Source: an uncultured Collinsella sp.
GTDB taxonomy: Bacteria > Actinomycetota > Coriobacteriia > Coriobacteriales > Coriobacteriaceae
DNA length: 15,334 bases
Assembly (NCBI GenBank): GCA_900751665.1
Contig: CAADSV010000117.1
Span: 1 to 15,334, forward strand
Reading direction: 5' to 3'
This document shows, piece after piece, positions 1 to 6,066 of this stretch (position 1 is its first letter; every line of letters starts with the position of its first letter). The position numbers were made by a program, and so were the translations under genes. The notes below the pieces were generated by a model. The model was given only the letters and a program-made list of their open reading frames with translations, was not told where the DNA came from and searched no databases.

Positions 1-184
1 CGGCTGCCGCAAGCTCATCGAGTGACGTAAAGTTTCGCTCGCCGCCGTGCTCGGCAGTAAAGGCGGCGCCGCGCTCGGCATTGCGCGAGAGCGTGCCTAC
101 GAATACGGCCTGGTCGTTGGCATTGACGACCTGAATAAAGTCGTCGGTGATCATGGACGTGCCGATGGTTGCGATACGCAGCAT
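1..184 (-). CDS. Gfo/Idh/MocA family oxidoreductase, N-terminal fragment (cut by window edge)
   Basis: Only the first 61 codons are inside the window. The translation begins MLRIATIGTSMITDDFIQVV and continues with a segment reading AVFVGTLSRNAERGAAF. This is the beta-alpha-beta start of a Rossmann fold as found in Gfo/Idh/MocA NAD(P)-dependent sugar or polyol oxidoreductases, with the second strand ending in SRN, the usual region that selects the cofactor. The usual GxGxxG is degenerate (IGTSMI), which is common in one branch of the family. The gene follows rnhA on the same strand after a 73-base gap, so the two could be cotranscribed. Substrate cannot be inferred from this fragment. A second, complete member of the family lies at 7348-8367. 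Confidence 0.75.
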   Translation of the reverse strand, partial: MLRIATIGTSMITDDFIQVVNANDQAVFVGTLSRNAERGAAFTAEHGGERNFTSLDELAAA

Positions 185-257
185 GTGTCCCCCTTGCGTT
201 GTTTGGCCTACAGGACGAGTGTAGCGCGGGAGGACACAAAAGCGTGCGAAAACGCCG

Positions 258-743
258 TTACAGGTCGCTCTCGTTAAAGCCGGTGTCGATATCGAGGTTA
301 CTGCCGTCGGCCGCCGTGGTGGCGAGCTCATCGCAGCGCTCGTTGAGCTCGTGGCCGGCATGTCCCTTAACCCAGATGAACTCCACCTTATGCTTGCTCC
401 TTGCGGCAAGCAGGCGCTCCCATAGGTCGCGGTTCTTGACGGGCTGCTTGTTGGCAGTTTTCCATCCGCGTTTTTTCCAGCTGTCGATCCAGTGCTTGTT
501 AAAGGCGTTGACGACGTACTGCGAATCGGAATGGACTTCGACGTCGCAGGGGCGGTTGAGCGCCTCGAGTGCCACGATGACCGCCATGAGCTCCATGCGG
601 TTGTTGGTGGTCTTGGCATAGCCGCGCGAAAGCTCGGAGGTGAAGGTCTTGCCGGCGGGGTTGGTGTATTTGAGCACGGCGCCGTAGCCGCCGCGTCCCG
701 GATTTGATCGGGCCGAGCCGTCGGTATAGATGATGACCTTCAC
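258..743 (-). CDS. rnhA: Ribonuclease HI
   Basis: This enzyme cleaves the RNA strand of RNA:DNA hybrids in the cytoplasm, helping to remove R-loops and primers. The product is 161 residues, close to the 155 of E. coli RNase HI. The catalytic carboxylates are visible: D8 in IIYTDGS, E51 in NRMELMAV, D73 in HSDSQYV and D138 in NERCDEL, with the conserved histidine H128 in VKGHAGH. The basic handle region (DSWKKRGWKTANKQPVKNRDLW) is also present. I chose the GTG start at 743 because AAGGAAG lies about 5 bases upstream and homologues begin at this point. The frame is open up to an ATG at 794, but that would add 17 residues of non-family sequence without a ribosome-binding site. It is read leftward between the LysR gene and the partial oxidoreductase. 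Confidence 0.95.
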   Translation of the reverse strand: MKVIIYTDGSARSNPGRGGYGAVLKYTNPAGKTFTSELSRGYAKTTNNRMELMAVIVALEALNRPCDVEVHSDSQYVVNAFNKHWIDSWKKRGWKTANKQPVKNRDLWERLLAARSKHKVEFIWVKGHAGHELNERCDELATTAADGSNLDIDTGFNESDL

Positions 744-842
744 GGGCTTCCTTTCGTTGGGTACGTTTCGTGTGAGTGACCATTGTAGCGCCATGCCCGC
801 CGGGGGCTAGCGATCTACGATTTCTACCCCGTCTTCCGACAG

Positions 843-1745
843 TTAGTTGGCATGGATGATGCGGTTGAGCTCGTCGAGGTATTGCTGCAAGAGGGGAGAG
901 GGCTTGCGCTCGTCGTGCATGATATAGCCTACGTGCATCGTTGGGGCGTCTGCTAACGGGATCGATGCCATACCCCATTGCATTTCATTGGAGAGGACAC
1001 CGGTCGACAGGGTGTAACCGTTCGACGTGATAAGTAAGTTGGTGAGCGTTCCGCGGTCCGAGATCCGTATGTTGCGGTCGCAGGGGATATAGCTAAAAGG
1101 TTCCTCGGCGTAATAGAAGGAGTTCGAGGTGCCTTGCTCAAAGCTGTAGCGCGTATAGGGTGTAAGGTCGGCAAGGGACAGCTGGGGGCGGCGTGCGAGT
1201 GGGTGGCGCTCGCTAACGAAGACGTGGACCGTCGCATCGAAGAGGGGATGGAAGCTCGCCCGGGCATCGGTAAAGGCCTTCTGCAAGACACGGGTATTAA
1301 AGTCATCCAGATAGAGGATGCCGATGTCACTGCGAAACGCGCGCACGTCGTCGATGATCTGCGCTGTGGTGGTCTCGCGCATGATGAACTCGAACTTGCT
1401 GTCGCGGCAGCGCTCGACGACGTTGACAAAGGCCTCGACCGAAAATGCGTAGTGTTGGGCCGAGATGCCAAGGCGGGCTTGCGGGATGCCGCCGTCTTCG
1501 TAGCGGGCCTCGAGCATGTCGGCCTGCTCAACGACCTGGCGCGCATAGCCCAAAAGCTCGGTGCCATCGTTGGTGAGCGTGACGCCGCGGCTGGAGCGCG
1601 TAAAGATTTCGATATGAAGTTCCTGCTCTAGGCTTTTGACGGCATTGGAGATATTGGACTGTGCCGTATAGAGGCGCTGGGCTGCGGCGTTGATCGAACC
1701 TGACTCTGCCACGGCGATCAAAAAGCGAAGCTGCTGGAGGGTCAT
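843..1745 (-). CDS. LysR-type transcriptional regulator, divergent from metY
   Basis: A 300-residue LysR-family regulator of typical length. Residues 1-60 form the winged helix-turn-helix (TLQQLRFLIAVAESGSINAAAQRL, then TAQSNISNAVKSLEQEL and a wing ending RGVTLTNDG). The rest is a periplasmic-binding-protein-like effector domain. An AAAGGA sequence precedes the ATG. The gene is transcribed away from metY, the usual arrangement of a LysR regulator and its target. The shared upstream region holds an ATC-N9-GAT dyad placed at about -66 relative to the predicted metY transcript start, which is the classical position for activation. I infer that it senses a sulfur-metabolism effector (for example O-acetylserine or O-acetylhomoserine, as CysB and CmbR do), but no ligand is visible. 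The family call is secure; the target is inferred. Confidence 0.93.
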   Translation of the reverse strand: MTLQQLRFLIAVAESGSINAAAQRLYTAQSNISNAVKSLEQELHIEIFTRSSRGVTLTNDGTELLGYARQVVEQADMLEARYEDGGIPQARLGISAQHYAFSVEAFVNVVERCRDSKFEFIMRETTTAQIIDDVRAFRSDIGILYLDDFNTRVLQKAFTDARASFHPLFDATVHVFVSERHPLARRPQLSLADLTPYTRYSFEQGTSNSFYYAEEPFSYIPCDRNIRISDRGTLTNLLITSNGYTLSTGVLSNEMQWGMASIPLADAPTMHVGYIMHDERKPSPLLQQYLDELNRIIHAN

Positions 1746-1765
1746 CGGCGCCCGTCCTTTCGAGT

Positions 1766-1786
1766 GTTATCTATAAAACCGATAAC
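1766..1786. promoter_or_regulatory. LysR box (ATC-N9-GAT dyad)
   Basis: GTTATC (1766-1771) and GATAAC (1781-1786) form a perfect 6-bp dyad separated by 9 bases, containing the ATC-N9-GAT and T-N11-A pattern known for LysR regulators. Its centre lies about 66 bp upstream of the predicted metY start of transcription and just upstream of the LysR start codon. It can therefore serve both metY activation and autorepression. Confidence 0.7.
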
Positions 1787-1806
1787 AAGTTAGCGCTTTT
1801 AAGTGA

Positions 1807-1835
1807 TTGACCGAGGGAAACAATGCTCGTACTAT
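1807..1835 (+). promoter_or_regulatory. Sigma-70-type promoter of metY
   Basis: TTGACC (1807-1812) and TACTAT (1830-1835) are separated by exactly 17 bases, a near-consensus housekeeping promoter. Transcription would begin near 1842, giving a leader of about 175 bases before metY. Confidence 0.65.
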
Positions 1836-1888
1836 TCAAAACACACAAATGCGGTAGGTAATTAAGCCGACCACGGAACCGGGATGCG

Positions 1889-1964
1889 AAAGGAGGCCCG
1901 CATATGAATTGCTTACCAAGACGAATGCCGGGCTCCTGTTTGCGCCCGTTGGCGTAATCAGGAG
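1889..1964 (+). promoter_or_regulatory. Structured metY leader with two mutually exclusive hairpins
   Basis: Hairpin A pairs AGGAGGCCCGCAT (1891-1903) with ATGCCGGGCTCCT (1925-1937), with one single-base bulge on each side. Hairpin B pairs CTCCTG (1933-1938) with CAGGAG (1959-1964), plus an inner GCGCC/GGCGT stem. The two share CTCCT at 1933-1937, so only one can form at a time. The metY ribosome-binding site (AAGGAG, 2007-2012) is a third possible but weak partner for the same CTCCT. No U-tract follows hairpin B, so it is not a textbook intrinsic terminator. I recognise no known riboswitch consensus. Confidence 0.5.
1904..1957 (+). CDS. Putative 17-residue leader peptide upstream of metY
   Basis: A short open frame encoding MNCLPRRMPGSCLRPLA lies in the metY leader. 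It is preceded by AAAGGAGG (1889-1896), a perfect Shine-Dalgarno, 7 bases before the ATG. It contains two Cys codons (residues 3 and 12), a second Met codon, and a run of codons that should be rare in this high-G+C genome: TTA, CCA, AGA, CGA at 1913-1924. Its ribosome-binding site lies inside the 5' arm of hairpin A and its stop codon inside hairpin B. Translation of the frame would therefore decide which hairpin forms. Cys-containing leader peptides controlling sulfur genes are known in mycobacteria, but homology is not claimed. It could be a chance frame; translation is inferred from the Shine-Dalgarno and location. Confidence 0.5.
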   Translation: MNCLPRRMPGSCLRPLA

Positions 1965-2018
1965 ATAGCGACTTACTTCTCTCACTCTTATTACTTTTGT
2001 TCGATCAAGGAGATCATC

Positions 2019-3329
2019 ATGAGCCAGTTCATCAACAACCCCGAGCACACCTTTGGTTTCGATACCCTGCAGCTGCACGTTGGCCAGGAGAGCGCCGATC
2101 CTGCATCCGACTCCCGTGCCGTGCCTATCTACCAGACCACGAGCTATGTGTTCCGCAACTCCCAGCACGCCGCTGACCGCTTTGGTCTTGCCGACGCCGG
2201 TAACATCTACGGCCGTCTGACCAACTCCACCCAGGGCGTTTTCGAGGACCGTATCGCCGCGCTCGAGGGTGGCGTTGCTGGCCTCGCCGTCGCCTCTGGC
2301 GCCGCCGCCATCACCTATACCCTGCAGGCACTTGCCCAGGCCGGTGACCATGTGGTTGCCCAGAAGACCATCTACGGTGGCTCCTACAACCTGCTGGAGC
2401 ATACGCTCTCCCAGTTTGGCGTCGAGACCACGTTTGTCGACGCTCATAATCTGGAAGAGGTCGAGGGGGCCATCAAGGACAACACTACGGTCATCTATCT
2501 CGAGACGCTCGGCAACCCCAACTCCGACATCCCCAACATCGACGCCATCTCCGAGATCGCCAAGAAGCGCGGTCTGCCGGTTGTCGTCGATAACACCTTC
2601 GGCACCCCGTATCTGTTCCGTCCGCTTGAGCATGGTGCCAACATCGTCGTCCACTCCGCAACCAAGTTCATCGGTGGCCACGGCACCTCGCTGGGCGGTG
2701 TGATCGTTGACGGCGGTAACTTCGATTGGAAGGCGAGCGGAAAGTACGCCCAGATCGCTGAGCCCAACCCCTCCTACCACGGTGTTTCGTTTGCCGAGGC
2801 TGCCGGTCCTGCCGCCTTCGCAACCTATGTCCGCGCTATCCTGCTGCGTGACGAGGGCGCTTGCATCAGCCCGTTCAACGCCTGGGTCCTGCTCCAGGGC
2901 ACCGAGACTCTGTCGCTGCGCGTTGACCGTCATGTCGAGAACACCAAGAAGGTCGTTGAGTTCCTGGCTGGTGACAGCCATGTTGCCAAGGTGAACCACC
3001 CGAGCCTGCCTGAGCACCCCGATCACGAGCTCTATCAGAAGTACTTCCCCCGTGGCGGTGCCTCGATCTTTACCTTCGAGATTAAGGGTGGCCAGGAGGC
3101 AGCTTGGAAGTTCATCGACCATCTGCAGGTGTTTTCGCTGCTCGCCAACGTGGCCGACGTCAAGTCGCTCGTCGTGCACCCGGCTACCACCACGCACTCC
3201 CAGCTCTCTGCTGAGGAGCTCGCCGAGCAGAACATCACGCCCTCCACGATCCGTCTTTCCATCGGTACCGAGAACGCCGAGGATATCATTTGGGATCTGA
3301 AGCAGGCCTTCGCCGCGCTGGACGAGTAA
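2019..3329 (+). CDS. metY: O-acetylhomoserine aminocarboxypropyltransferase (O-acetylhomoserine sulfhydrylase)
   Basis: A 436-residue PLP enzyme of the Cys/Met metabolism family, which condenses O-acetylhomoserine with sulfide to give homocysteine in direct-sulfhydrylation methionine synthesis. The PLP-binding lysine is K216 in VHSATKFIGGHGTSLGG, and the neighbouring-subunit phosphate site is Y64-G-R66 in NIYGRLTNST. The DNTFGTPYLFRPLEHGA segment holds the aspartate that pairs with the PLP ring nitrogen. The C-terminal SLVVHPATTTHSQL and TPSTIRLSIGTE motifs, together with the length above 420 residues, favour MetY over MetB or cystathionine lyases (about 380). AAGGAG lies 6 bases upstream of the ATG. 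The gene is monocistronic: it has its own promoter, a leader with a possible leader peptide, and a strong terminator. The divergent LysR gene is the likely regulator. Codon use is strongly G/C-biased at third positions, as in highly expressed genes. Confidence 0.95.
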   Translation: MSQFINNPEHTFGFDTLQLHVGQESADPASDSRAVPIYQTTSYVFRNSQHAADRFGLADAGNIYGRLTNSTQGVFEDRIAALEGGVAGLAVASGAAAITYTLQALAQAGDHVVAQKTIYGGSYNLLEHTLSQFGVETTFVDAHNLEEVEGAIKDNTTVIYLETLGNPNSDIPNIDAISEIAKKRGLPVVVDNTFGTPYLFRPLEHGANIVVHSATKFIGGHGTSLGGVIVDGGNFDWKASGKYAQIAEPNPSYHGVSFAEAAGPAAFATYVRAILLRDEGACISPFNAWVLLQGTETLSLRVDRHVENTKKVVEFLAGDSHVAKVNHPSLPEHPDHELYQKYFPRGGASIFTFEIKGGQEAAWKFIDHLQVFSLLANVADVKSLVVHPATTTHSQLSAEELAEQNITPSTIRLSIGTENAEDIIWDLKQAFAALDE

Positions 3330-3392
3330 GGCGACTTGTGCAAGGACCCCTTGCGACTCGATAGGTATAACTGCATAAAATGCCTGCTCAAG

Positions 3393-3429
3393 GCGCCTGT
3401 GTGAACTATGGTTGCACAGGCGCTTTTTT
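3393..3429 (+). terminator. Intrinsic terminator of metY
   Basis: GCGCCTGTG (3393-3401) and CACAGGCGC (3415-3423) form a perfect 9-bp stem with a 13-base loop, followed directly by six T residues (3424-3429). It lies 64 bases after the metY stop. Confidence 0.9.
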
Positions 3430-3640
3430 GCATAGAGAGGGTGTAAAAACAGGGTTTTTGGCACGCTTTATGCATTCGAGTTGTGGAAAACTCCTGTTAA
3501 GAGGATGTGAGTTTTACGCAATTGACGTGCGCCTTTTGAGTAAAACCGCAGGTCGCGATTTGCTCGGGGTACTATGCAGCGCGATCGAATCACACGCAGC
3601 TCAAACGCAGCAAAAACACACTACGGAGGTTTCCAGCTAC
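3430..3640. other. Intergenic region upstream of the 3D-domain protein
   Basis: Together with the metY terminator this makes a 311-base stretch without a convincing gene. Its base composition is noticeably richer in A and T than the genes. I see an inverted repeat GTTTTAC (3511-3517) / GTAAAAC (3540-3546) with 22 bases between, and a smaller GAGTT/AACTC pair near 3478-3493. No convincing -35/-10 pair and no recognised riboswitch (the cyclic-di-AMP ydaO consensus was considered and is not present). GGAGG at 3625-3629 is the ribosome-binding site of the next gene. Confidence 0.5.
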
Positions 3641-4468
3641 ATGAGGATCGATTCACGAAAACCGAAAGCCGCCGCCCTTTCCGCCGCTCTGACTGTGGCA
3701 CTTTTGGCGGGCGCCGGCGCAACTGATGCCCACGCGGCAACACTATCCGATACGGTCGGATCTACGCCGTCCGAGGCGACGCTGGTGCAGCCCGTCGACT
3801 ACCGCGGTGACGGTTATGGCTCCATGCAGGAGTGGAACGCCTCGATGGGGGCAAAGCGCGATTCCCTGGAGATGCGCGCTCAGATCATTATGAATATGTA
3901 TGGCGACTATGCTACCGATGACGAGCGCGCTGTGCTGCAGGGTTGCATCGACGGCGCGGGTAGCCTGTTGACGATGGGGGAGGTCGACGCCAAGTCGACC
4001 GAGCTCGACGAGCTTCGCCCCCCGCTCGAGGAGGCCAAGCGCGGGGCGCGCGAGCCTGCCGCAGCCGAAGCCGAGGCCGCTGGGGCCGTTCAGGCTTCGT
4101 ATTACAACGCAGGCTCCGGCTTGTCTTACGCGTCTGCTGCGTATTACGCGAACGGCTCGGGCCTGACGCGCTCGAGCGGCGTCAATAACTATAACGGCCG
4201 CCGCGAGACTTATTACAGCAGCAACGTGTTGTATCACCACCGCACGGGCGAATGGACGCAGGATTCCGAGGGCTTTTGGCGCGATTCCGATGGCTACTAC
4301 GTCGTGGCCGCGGGCGATAAGGCTCAGGGCTCCACGTTTACCGGATCCAAGGGCGAGTGCAAGGTCTATGACTCCGGCTGCGCAGCCGGAACCACCGACT
4401 ACTACACTGGCTGGGAATTGTTCTGCATCACGGATATTTGGCGGACGGGCGTCTTTACCGAGCTTTAG
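3641..4468 (+). CDS. Exported protein with C-terminal 3D-like (double-psi beta-barrel type) domain
   Basis: A 275-residue secreted protein. Residues 1-32 form a signal peptide (basic start, hydrophobic core LSAALTVALLAGAGA, cleavage near DAHA|ATL). Residues 50-135 look helical and charged, followed by an Ala/Glu-rich linker. Residues 153-180 hold two tandem copies of a YYxxGSGLxxxS motif. Residues 180-260 resemble 3D-type domains of cell-wall enzymes: VVAAGDKAQGSTF then KVYDSGCAAGTTDYYTGW, matching the family pattern of an Asp before a proline/glycine turn, DTGG-like D-S-G, and G-x-x-D-[VYI]-[YF]. The three aspartates would be D226, D244 and D253. The frame is open further upstream (to 3380), but ATG 3641 has GGAGG 11 bases before it and starts the signal peptide. 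A role in peptidoglycan turnover is inferred; the exact enzyme type is unknown. Confidence 0.75.
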   Translation: MRIDSRKPKAAALSAALTVALLAGAGATDAHAATLSDTVGSTPSEATLVQPVDYRGDGYGSMQEWNASMGAKRDSLEMRAQIIMNMYGDYATDDERAVLQGCIDGAGSLLTMGEVDAKSTELDELRPPLEEAKRGAREPAAAEAEAAGAVQASYYNAGSGLSYASAAYYANGSGLTRSSGVNNYNGRRETYYSSNVLYHHRTGEWTQDSEGFWRDSDGYYVVAAGDKAQGSTFTGSKGECKVYDSGCAAGTTDYYTGWELFCITDIWRTGVFTEL

Positions 4469-4593
4469 GGCAACGTAAGGACGCCCGTTCTATGCATGCG
4501 CTTGAGCTAACGGAGCCGTCCTTTGTCGCGACGTTGAAGACCAGGCGTCGGAGCCGCAGCTCTAACCGTCGGGATATCGACTACTGGTTATAG

Positions 4594-4665
4594 ATGAAGA
4601 TGAAAGCCGTCGTAAGGGGAGTGCTCCTTGCGGCGGCTTTGCTGTTGAGTCTGTTGACGTGGTGA
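4594..4665 (+). CDS. Possible 23-residue hydrophobic peptide or signal-peptide remnant
   Basis: A 23-codon frame starts MKMKAVVRGVLLAAALLL and ends SLLTW before TGA. The shape (Lys/Arg start, long Leu/Ala core) is that of a signal peptide or a small single-span membrane peptide. There is no convincing ribosome-binding site, and the frame coincides almost fully with a strong hairpin (4603-4640). It may therefore be a chance frame, the start of a decayed exported-protein gene, or a genuine small membrane peptide. It lies between the tail-to-tail 3D-domain gene and the reductase gene. Confidence 0.2.
   Translation: MKMKAVVRGVLLAAALLLSLLTW
4603..4640. terminator. Strong hairpin between convergent genes, probable bidirectional terminator
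   Basis: AAAGCCGTCGTAAGG (4603-4617) pairs with CCTTGCGGCGGCTTT (4626-4640) as a 15-bp stem with two G-U-type positions and an 8-base loop. It separates convergent genes, as expected of a shared terminator. The terminal U-tract is short (three T on either side), so efficiency is uncertain. Confidence 0.5.
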
Positions 4666-4673
4666 GCCGGGTG

Positions 4674-5588
4674 CTACCAGCTTGCCTCGATATCGCGAAT
4701 GCGCTGATAGAGCCATTCGTTCTGCGGCACTTGGATATCGTGTTTGGCGGCCAGGCGGCAAACGGTGCCAGCAAACTCCTCGACCTCGGTTTTGCGCCGC
4801 GTGACGCGGTCCTGCGCCATCGAGGGCATACCTGTGGGGTCGATTCCCTCGATGAGGTGCACCATCTGCGTCAGGTCTGCCTCGGTCAGCTCAATGCCCT
4901 CGGCGTTGGCGACCGCAAGCGTTTCGCGCATGGCGGAAACAAAGCAGCGGCGCTGCTCGGAGCCCGGCTCCGTGGCGCTTCCGTAGGTCCCGCCGTAGGC
5001 CATGCAAGTCTGGTTGATGCCGTCGTTGAGCATGAGTTTGGCCCACATGCGGTGCGCAATGTCGCTCTCGACGGTATGGGCGATGCCGCAGCGCGTGTAG
5101 AGCTCGTCGATGGCGGTGACGGTTGCGGGTTCGGTGTCCGCTACCGCGCCAAAGCGAATCTCGCCCGCATTGGTAAAGGTGAGCGCGCCGTCGAGGAATA
5201 CGACGTCCATGCCCTGGCAGATACCCAGGACGGTGTGCTTCCAGCCAAAGCGCTCGGCAATCTTCTGCTCGCTCGTAATGCCGTTGCACAGCGAGGCGAT
5301 GAGCGTGTTGGGTCCCACGACGCGCTCCATAGTCTTGAGTGCTTGGTCGAGACCGGTGGTCTTGACCGTCAGGATGACCAGATCGGCGGGCGTTGCCTCG
5401 CTGGTGCGGACGGACATGAGATCGCAGGGCTTGCCGTTGACGGTGAGCGCGTCGCCCGCGTGACGCTCAAAACGGGCGTCATCCATAACGTATTCGACGG
5501 CGTCATTGCCGAGGGCCTTGGCAATCATGCTCCCGTAGAGCAGGCCGACGCCGCCCTTGCCGATAAAGGCGACCTTGTTGATCTGCAC
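4674..5588 (-). CDS. Ketopantoate reductase (ApbA/PanE) family NADPH oxidoreductase
   Basis: A 304-residue protein of the 2-dehydropantoate 2-reductase family. The N-terminal Rossmann motif is G10-K-G-G-V-G15 (VAFIGKGGVGLLYG). The catalytic region AHRMWAKLMLNDGINQ carries the family lysine (K184) and asparagines. The NG of SLCNGITSE matches the QNG loop of PanE, and SMAQDRVTRRKTEVEEFAG is the usual C-terminal substrate-binding stretch. It would reduce a 2-keto acid, in PanE 2-dehydropantoate to pantoate for CoA synthesis. Many paralogues act on other substrates and no pantothenate gene is nearby, so I leave the symbol empty. The GTG at 5588 is favoured because GGGGAG lies 9 bases upstream; the ATG at 5597 abuts that site directly. 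An intrinsic terminator sits just upstream of the ribosome-binding site. Confidence 0.85.
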   Translation of the reverse strand: MQINKVAFIGKGGVGLLYGSMIAKALGNDAVEYVMDDARFERHAGDALTVNGKPCDLMSVRTSEATPADLVILTVKTTGLDQALKTMERVVGPNTLIASLCNGITSEQKIAERFGWKHTVLGICQGMDVVFLDGALTFTNAGEIRFGAVADTEPATVTAIDELYTRCGIAHTVESDIAHRMWAKLMLNDGINQTCMAYGGTYGSATEPGSEQRRCFVSAMRETLAVANAEGIELTEADLTQMVHLIEGIDPTGMPSMAQDRVTRRKTEVEEFAGTVCRLAAKHDIQVPQNEWLYQRIRDIEASW

Positions 5589-5603
5589 GTGAATCATCTC
5601 CCC

Positions 5604-5633
5604 ATATAAAAGGCGCCCGCGTAAGGGGCGCCT
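5604..5633 (-). terminator. Intrinsic terminator between the 64-residue ORF and the reductase
   Basis: On the minus strand AGGCGCCC (complement of 5626-5633) pairs with GGGCGCCT (complement of 5611-5618) as a perfect 8-bp stem with a 7-base loop. It runs directly into TTTTATATGG. It ends about 10 bases before the reductase ribosome-binding site, so it can limit readthrough into that gene. Confidence 0.7.
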
Positions 5634-5709
5634 GATGGATTGTATGCTGCCAGGGTGATTGGTGGGTGCGCTGGGCGGCTGTTATAAAAAAGAAACGTTT
5701 ACCTGGACG

Positions 5710-5904
5710 CTACGCTGCAGGGAAGACCGCAAAGACGCGCGCGGGGTATCCGACACCATCGCGCACCTTAGGGAAGATGCAGAAGATGACGGCGCCCGTG
5801 GCGGGAAGCTCGTCCAGATGGTCCATGACCTCGATCTGGTAACGATCGACCGAGAGGATGTATTGTTCTCCGGGATAGGGGTAGGCGTCCTCACGCGTGG
5901 TCAC
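5710..5904 (-). CDS. Small protein of unknown function, 64 residues
   Basis: I do not recognise the family. The product begins (GTG start) MTTREDAYPYPGEQYILSVD, continues with YQIEVMDHLDELPATGAVIFC, and ends VRDGVGYPARVFAVFPAA. It has no signal peptide or membrane segment and looks like a compact cytosolic alpha/beta protein. Coding is supported by AAAGGAGG 5 bases before the GTG and by third-position G/C as in neighbouring genes. The rightward frame overlapping it has no such support. It is the first gene of a leftward unit that leads, past an intrinsic terminator, to the ketopantoate-reductase-family gene. It is divergent from the aldo/keto reductase. The functional link to either neighbour is unknown. 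Confidence 0.65.
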   Translation of the reverse strand: MTTREDAYPYPGEQYILSVDRYQIEVMDHLDELPATGAVIFCIFPKVRDGVGYPARVFAVFPAA

Positions 5905-5998
5905 GCTCGCCTCCTTTCATCGGGCTTTTTGCTGATGTTAAAGCGGTGCCGTGACGGCTCGATTTCTGCTACGTTACGATACGTTCTCGATTGCGATT

Positions 5999-6033
5999 CC
6001 AATGTGTTTCGATGACGTGACCATTGTGTTTCG
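5999..6033 (+). repeat. Tandem 13-bp direct repeats upstream of the aldo/keto reductase
   Basis: CCAATGTGTTTCG (5999-6011) and CCATTGTGTTTCG (6021-6033) match at 12 of 13 positions. They are spaced 22 bp start to start, two helical turns, 34 bp before the GTG start. This geometry fits a regulator bound twice on one DNA face. Function is inferred. Confidence 0.45.
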
Positions 6034-6066
6034 CTTCATTAGGGCTTCGAGGGGAGAGGAAAGGCA

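Noticed and set aside
782..787. TACAAT as minus-strand -10 for rnhA
   Set aside because: No acceptable -35 at 16-18 bases; rnhA may instead be read through from the LysR gene.
258..794. ATG at 794 as start of RNase HI
   Set aside because: It would add 17 residues not found in the family, whereas GTG 743 has AAGGAAG at good spacing and begins at the family's first strand.
1842..2018. SAM, SAH or T-box riboswitch before metY
   Set aside because: The leader lacks the conserved SAM-I/SAM-IV and SAH core sequences and the T-box AGGGTGGNACC motif; the structure is better described as a leader-peptide region.
3351..3379. TTGCGA-17-CATAAA promoter-like sequence after metY
   Set aside because: The predicted transcript would run straight into the terminator at 3393-3429, giving only a very short RNA; probably chance.
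1836..3464. A 542-codon open frame on the minus strand opposite metY
   Set aside because: It is a product of strong third-position G/C bias in metY; its translation is low-complexity Gly/Val/Leu-rich, has no family motif, and metY is unambiguous.
3480..3620. Cyclic-di-AMP (ydaO) riboswitch before the cell-wall-type protein
   Set aside because: The gene type would fit, but the conserved ydaO core segments are absent.
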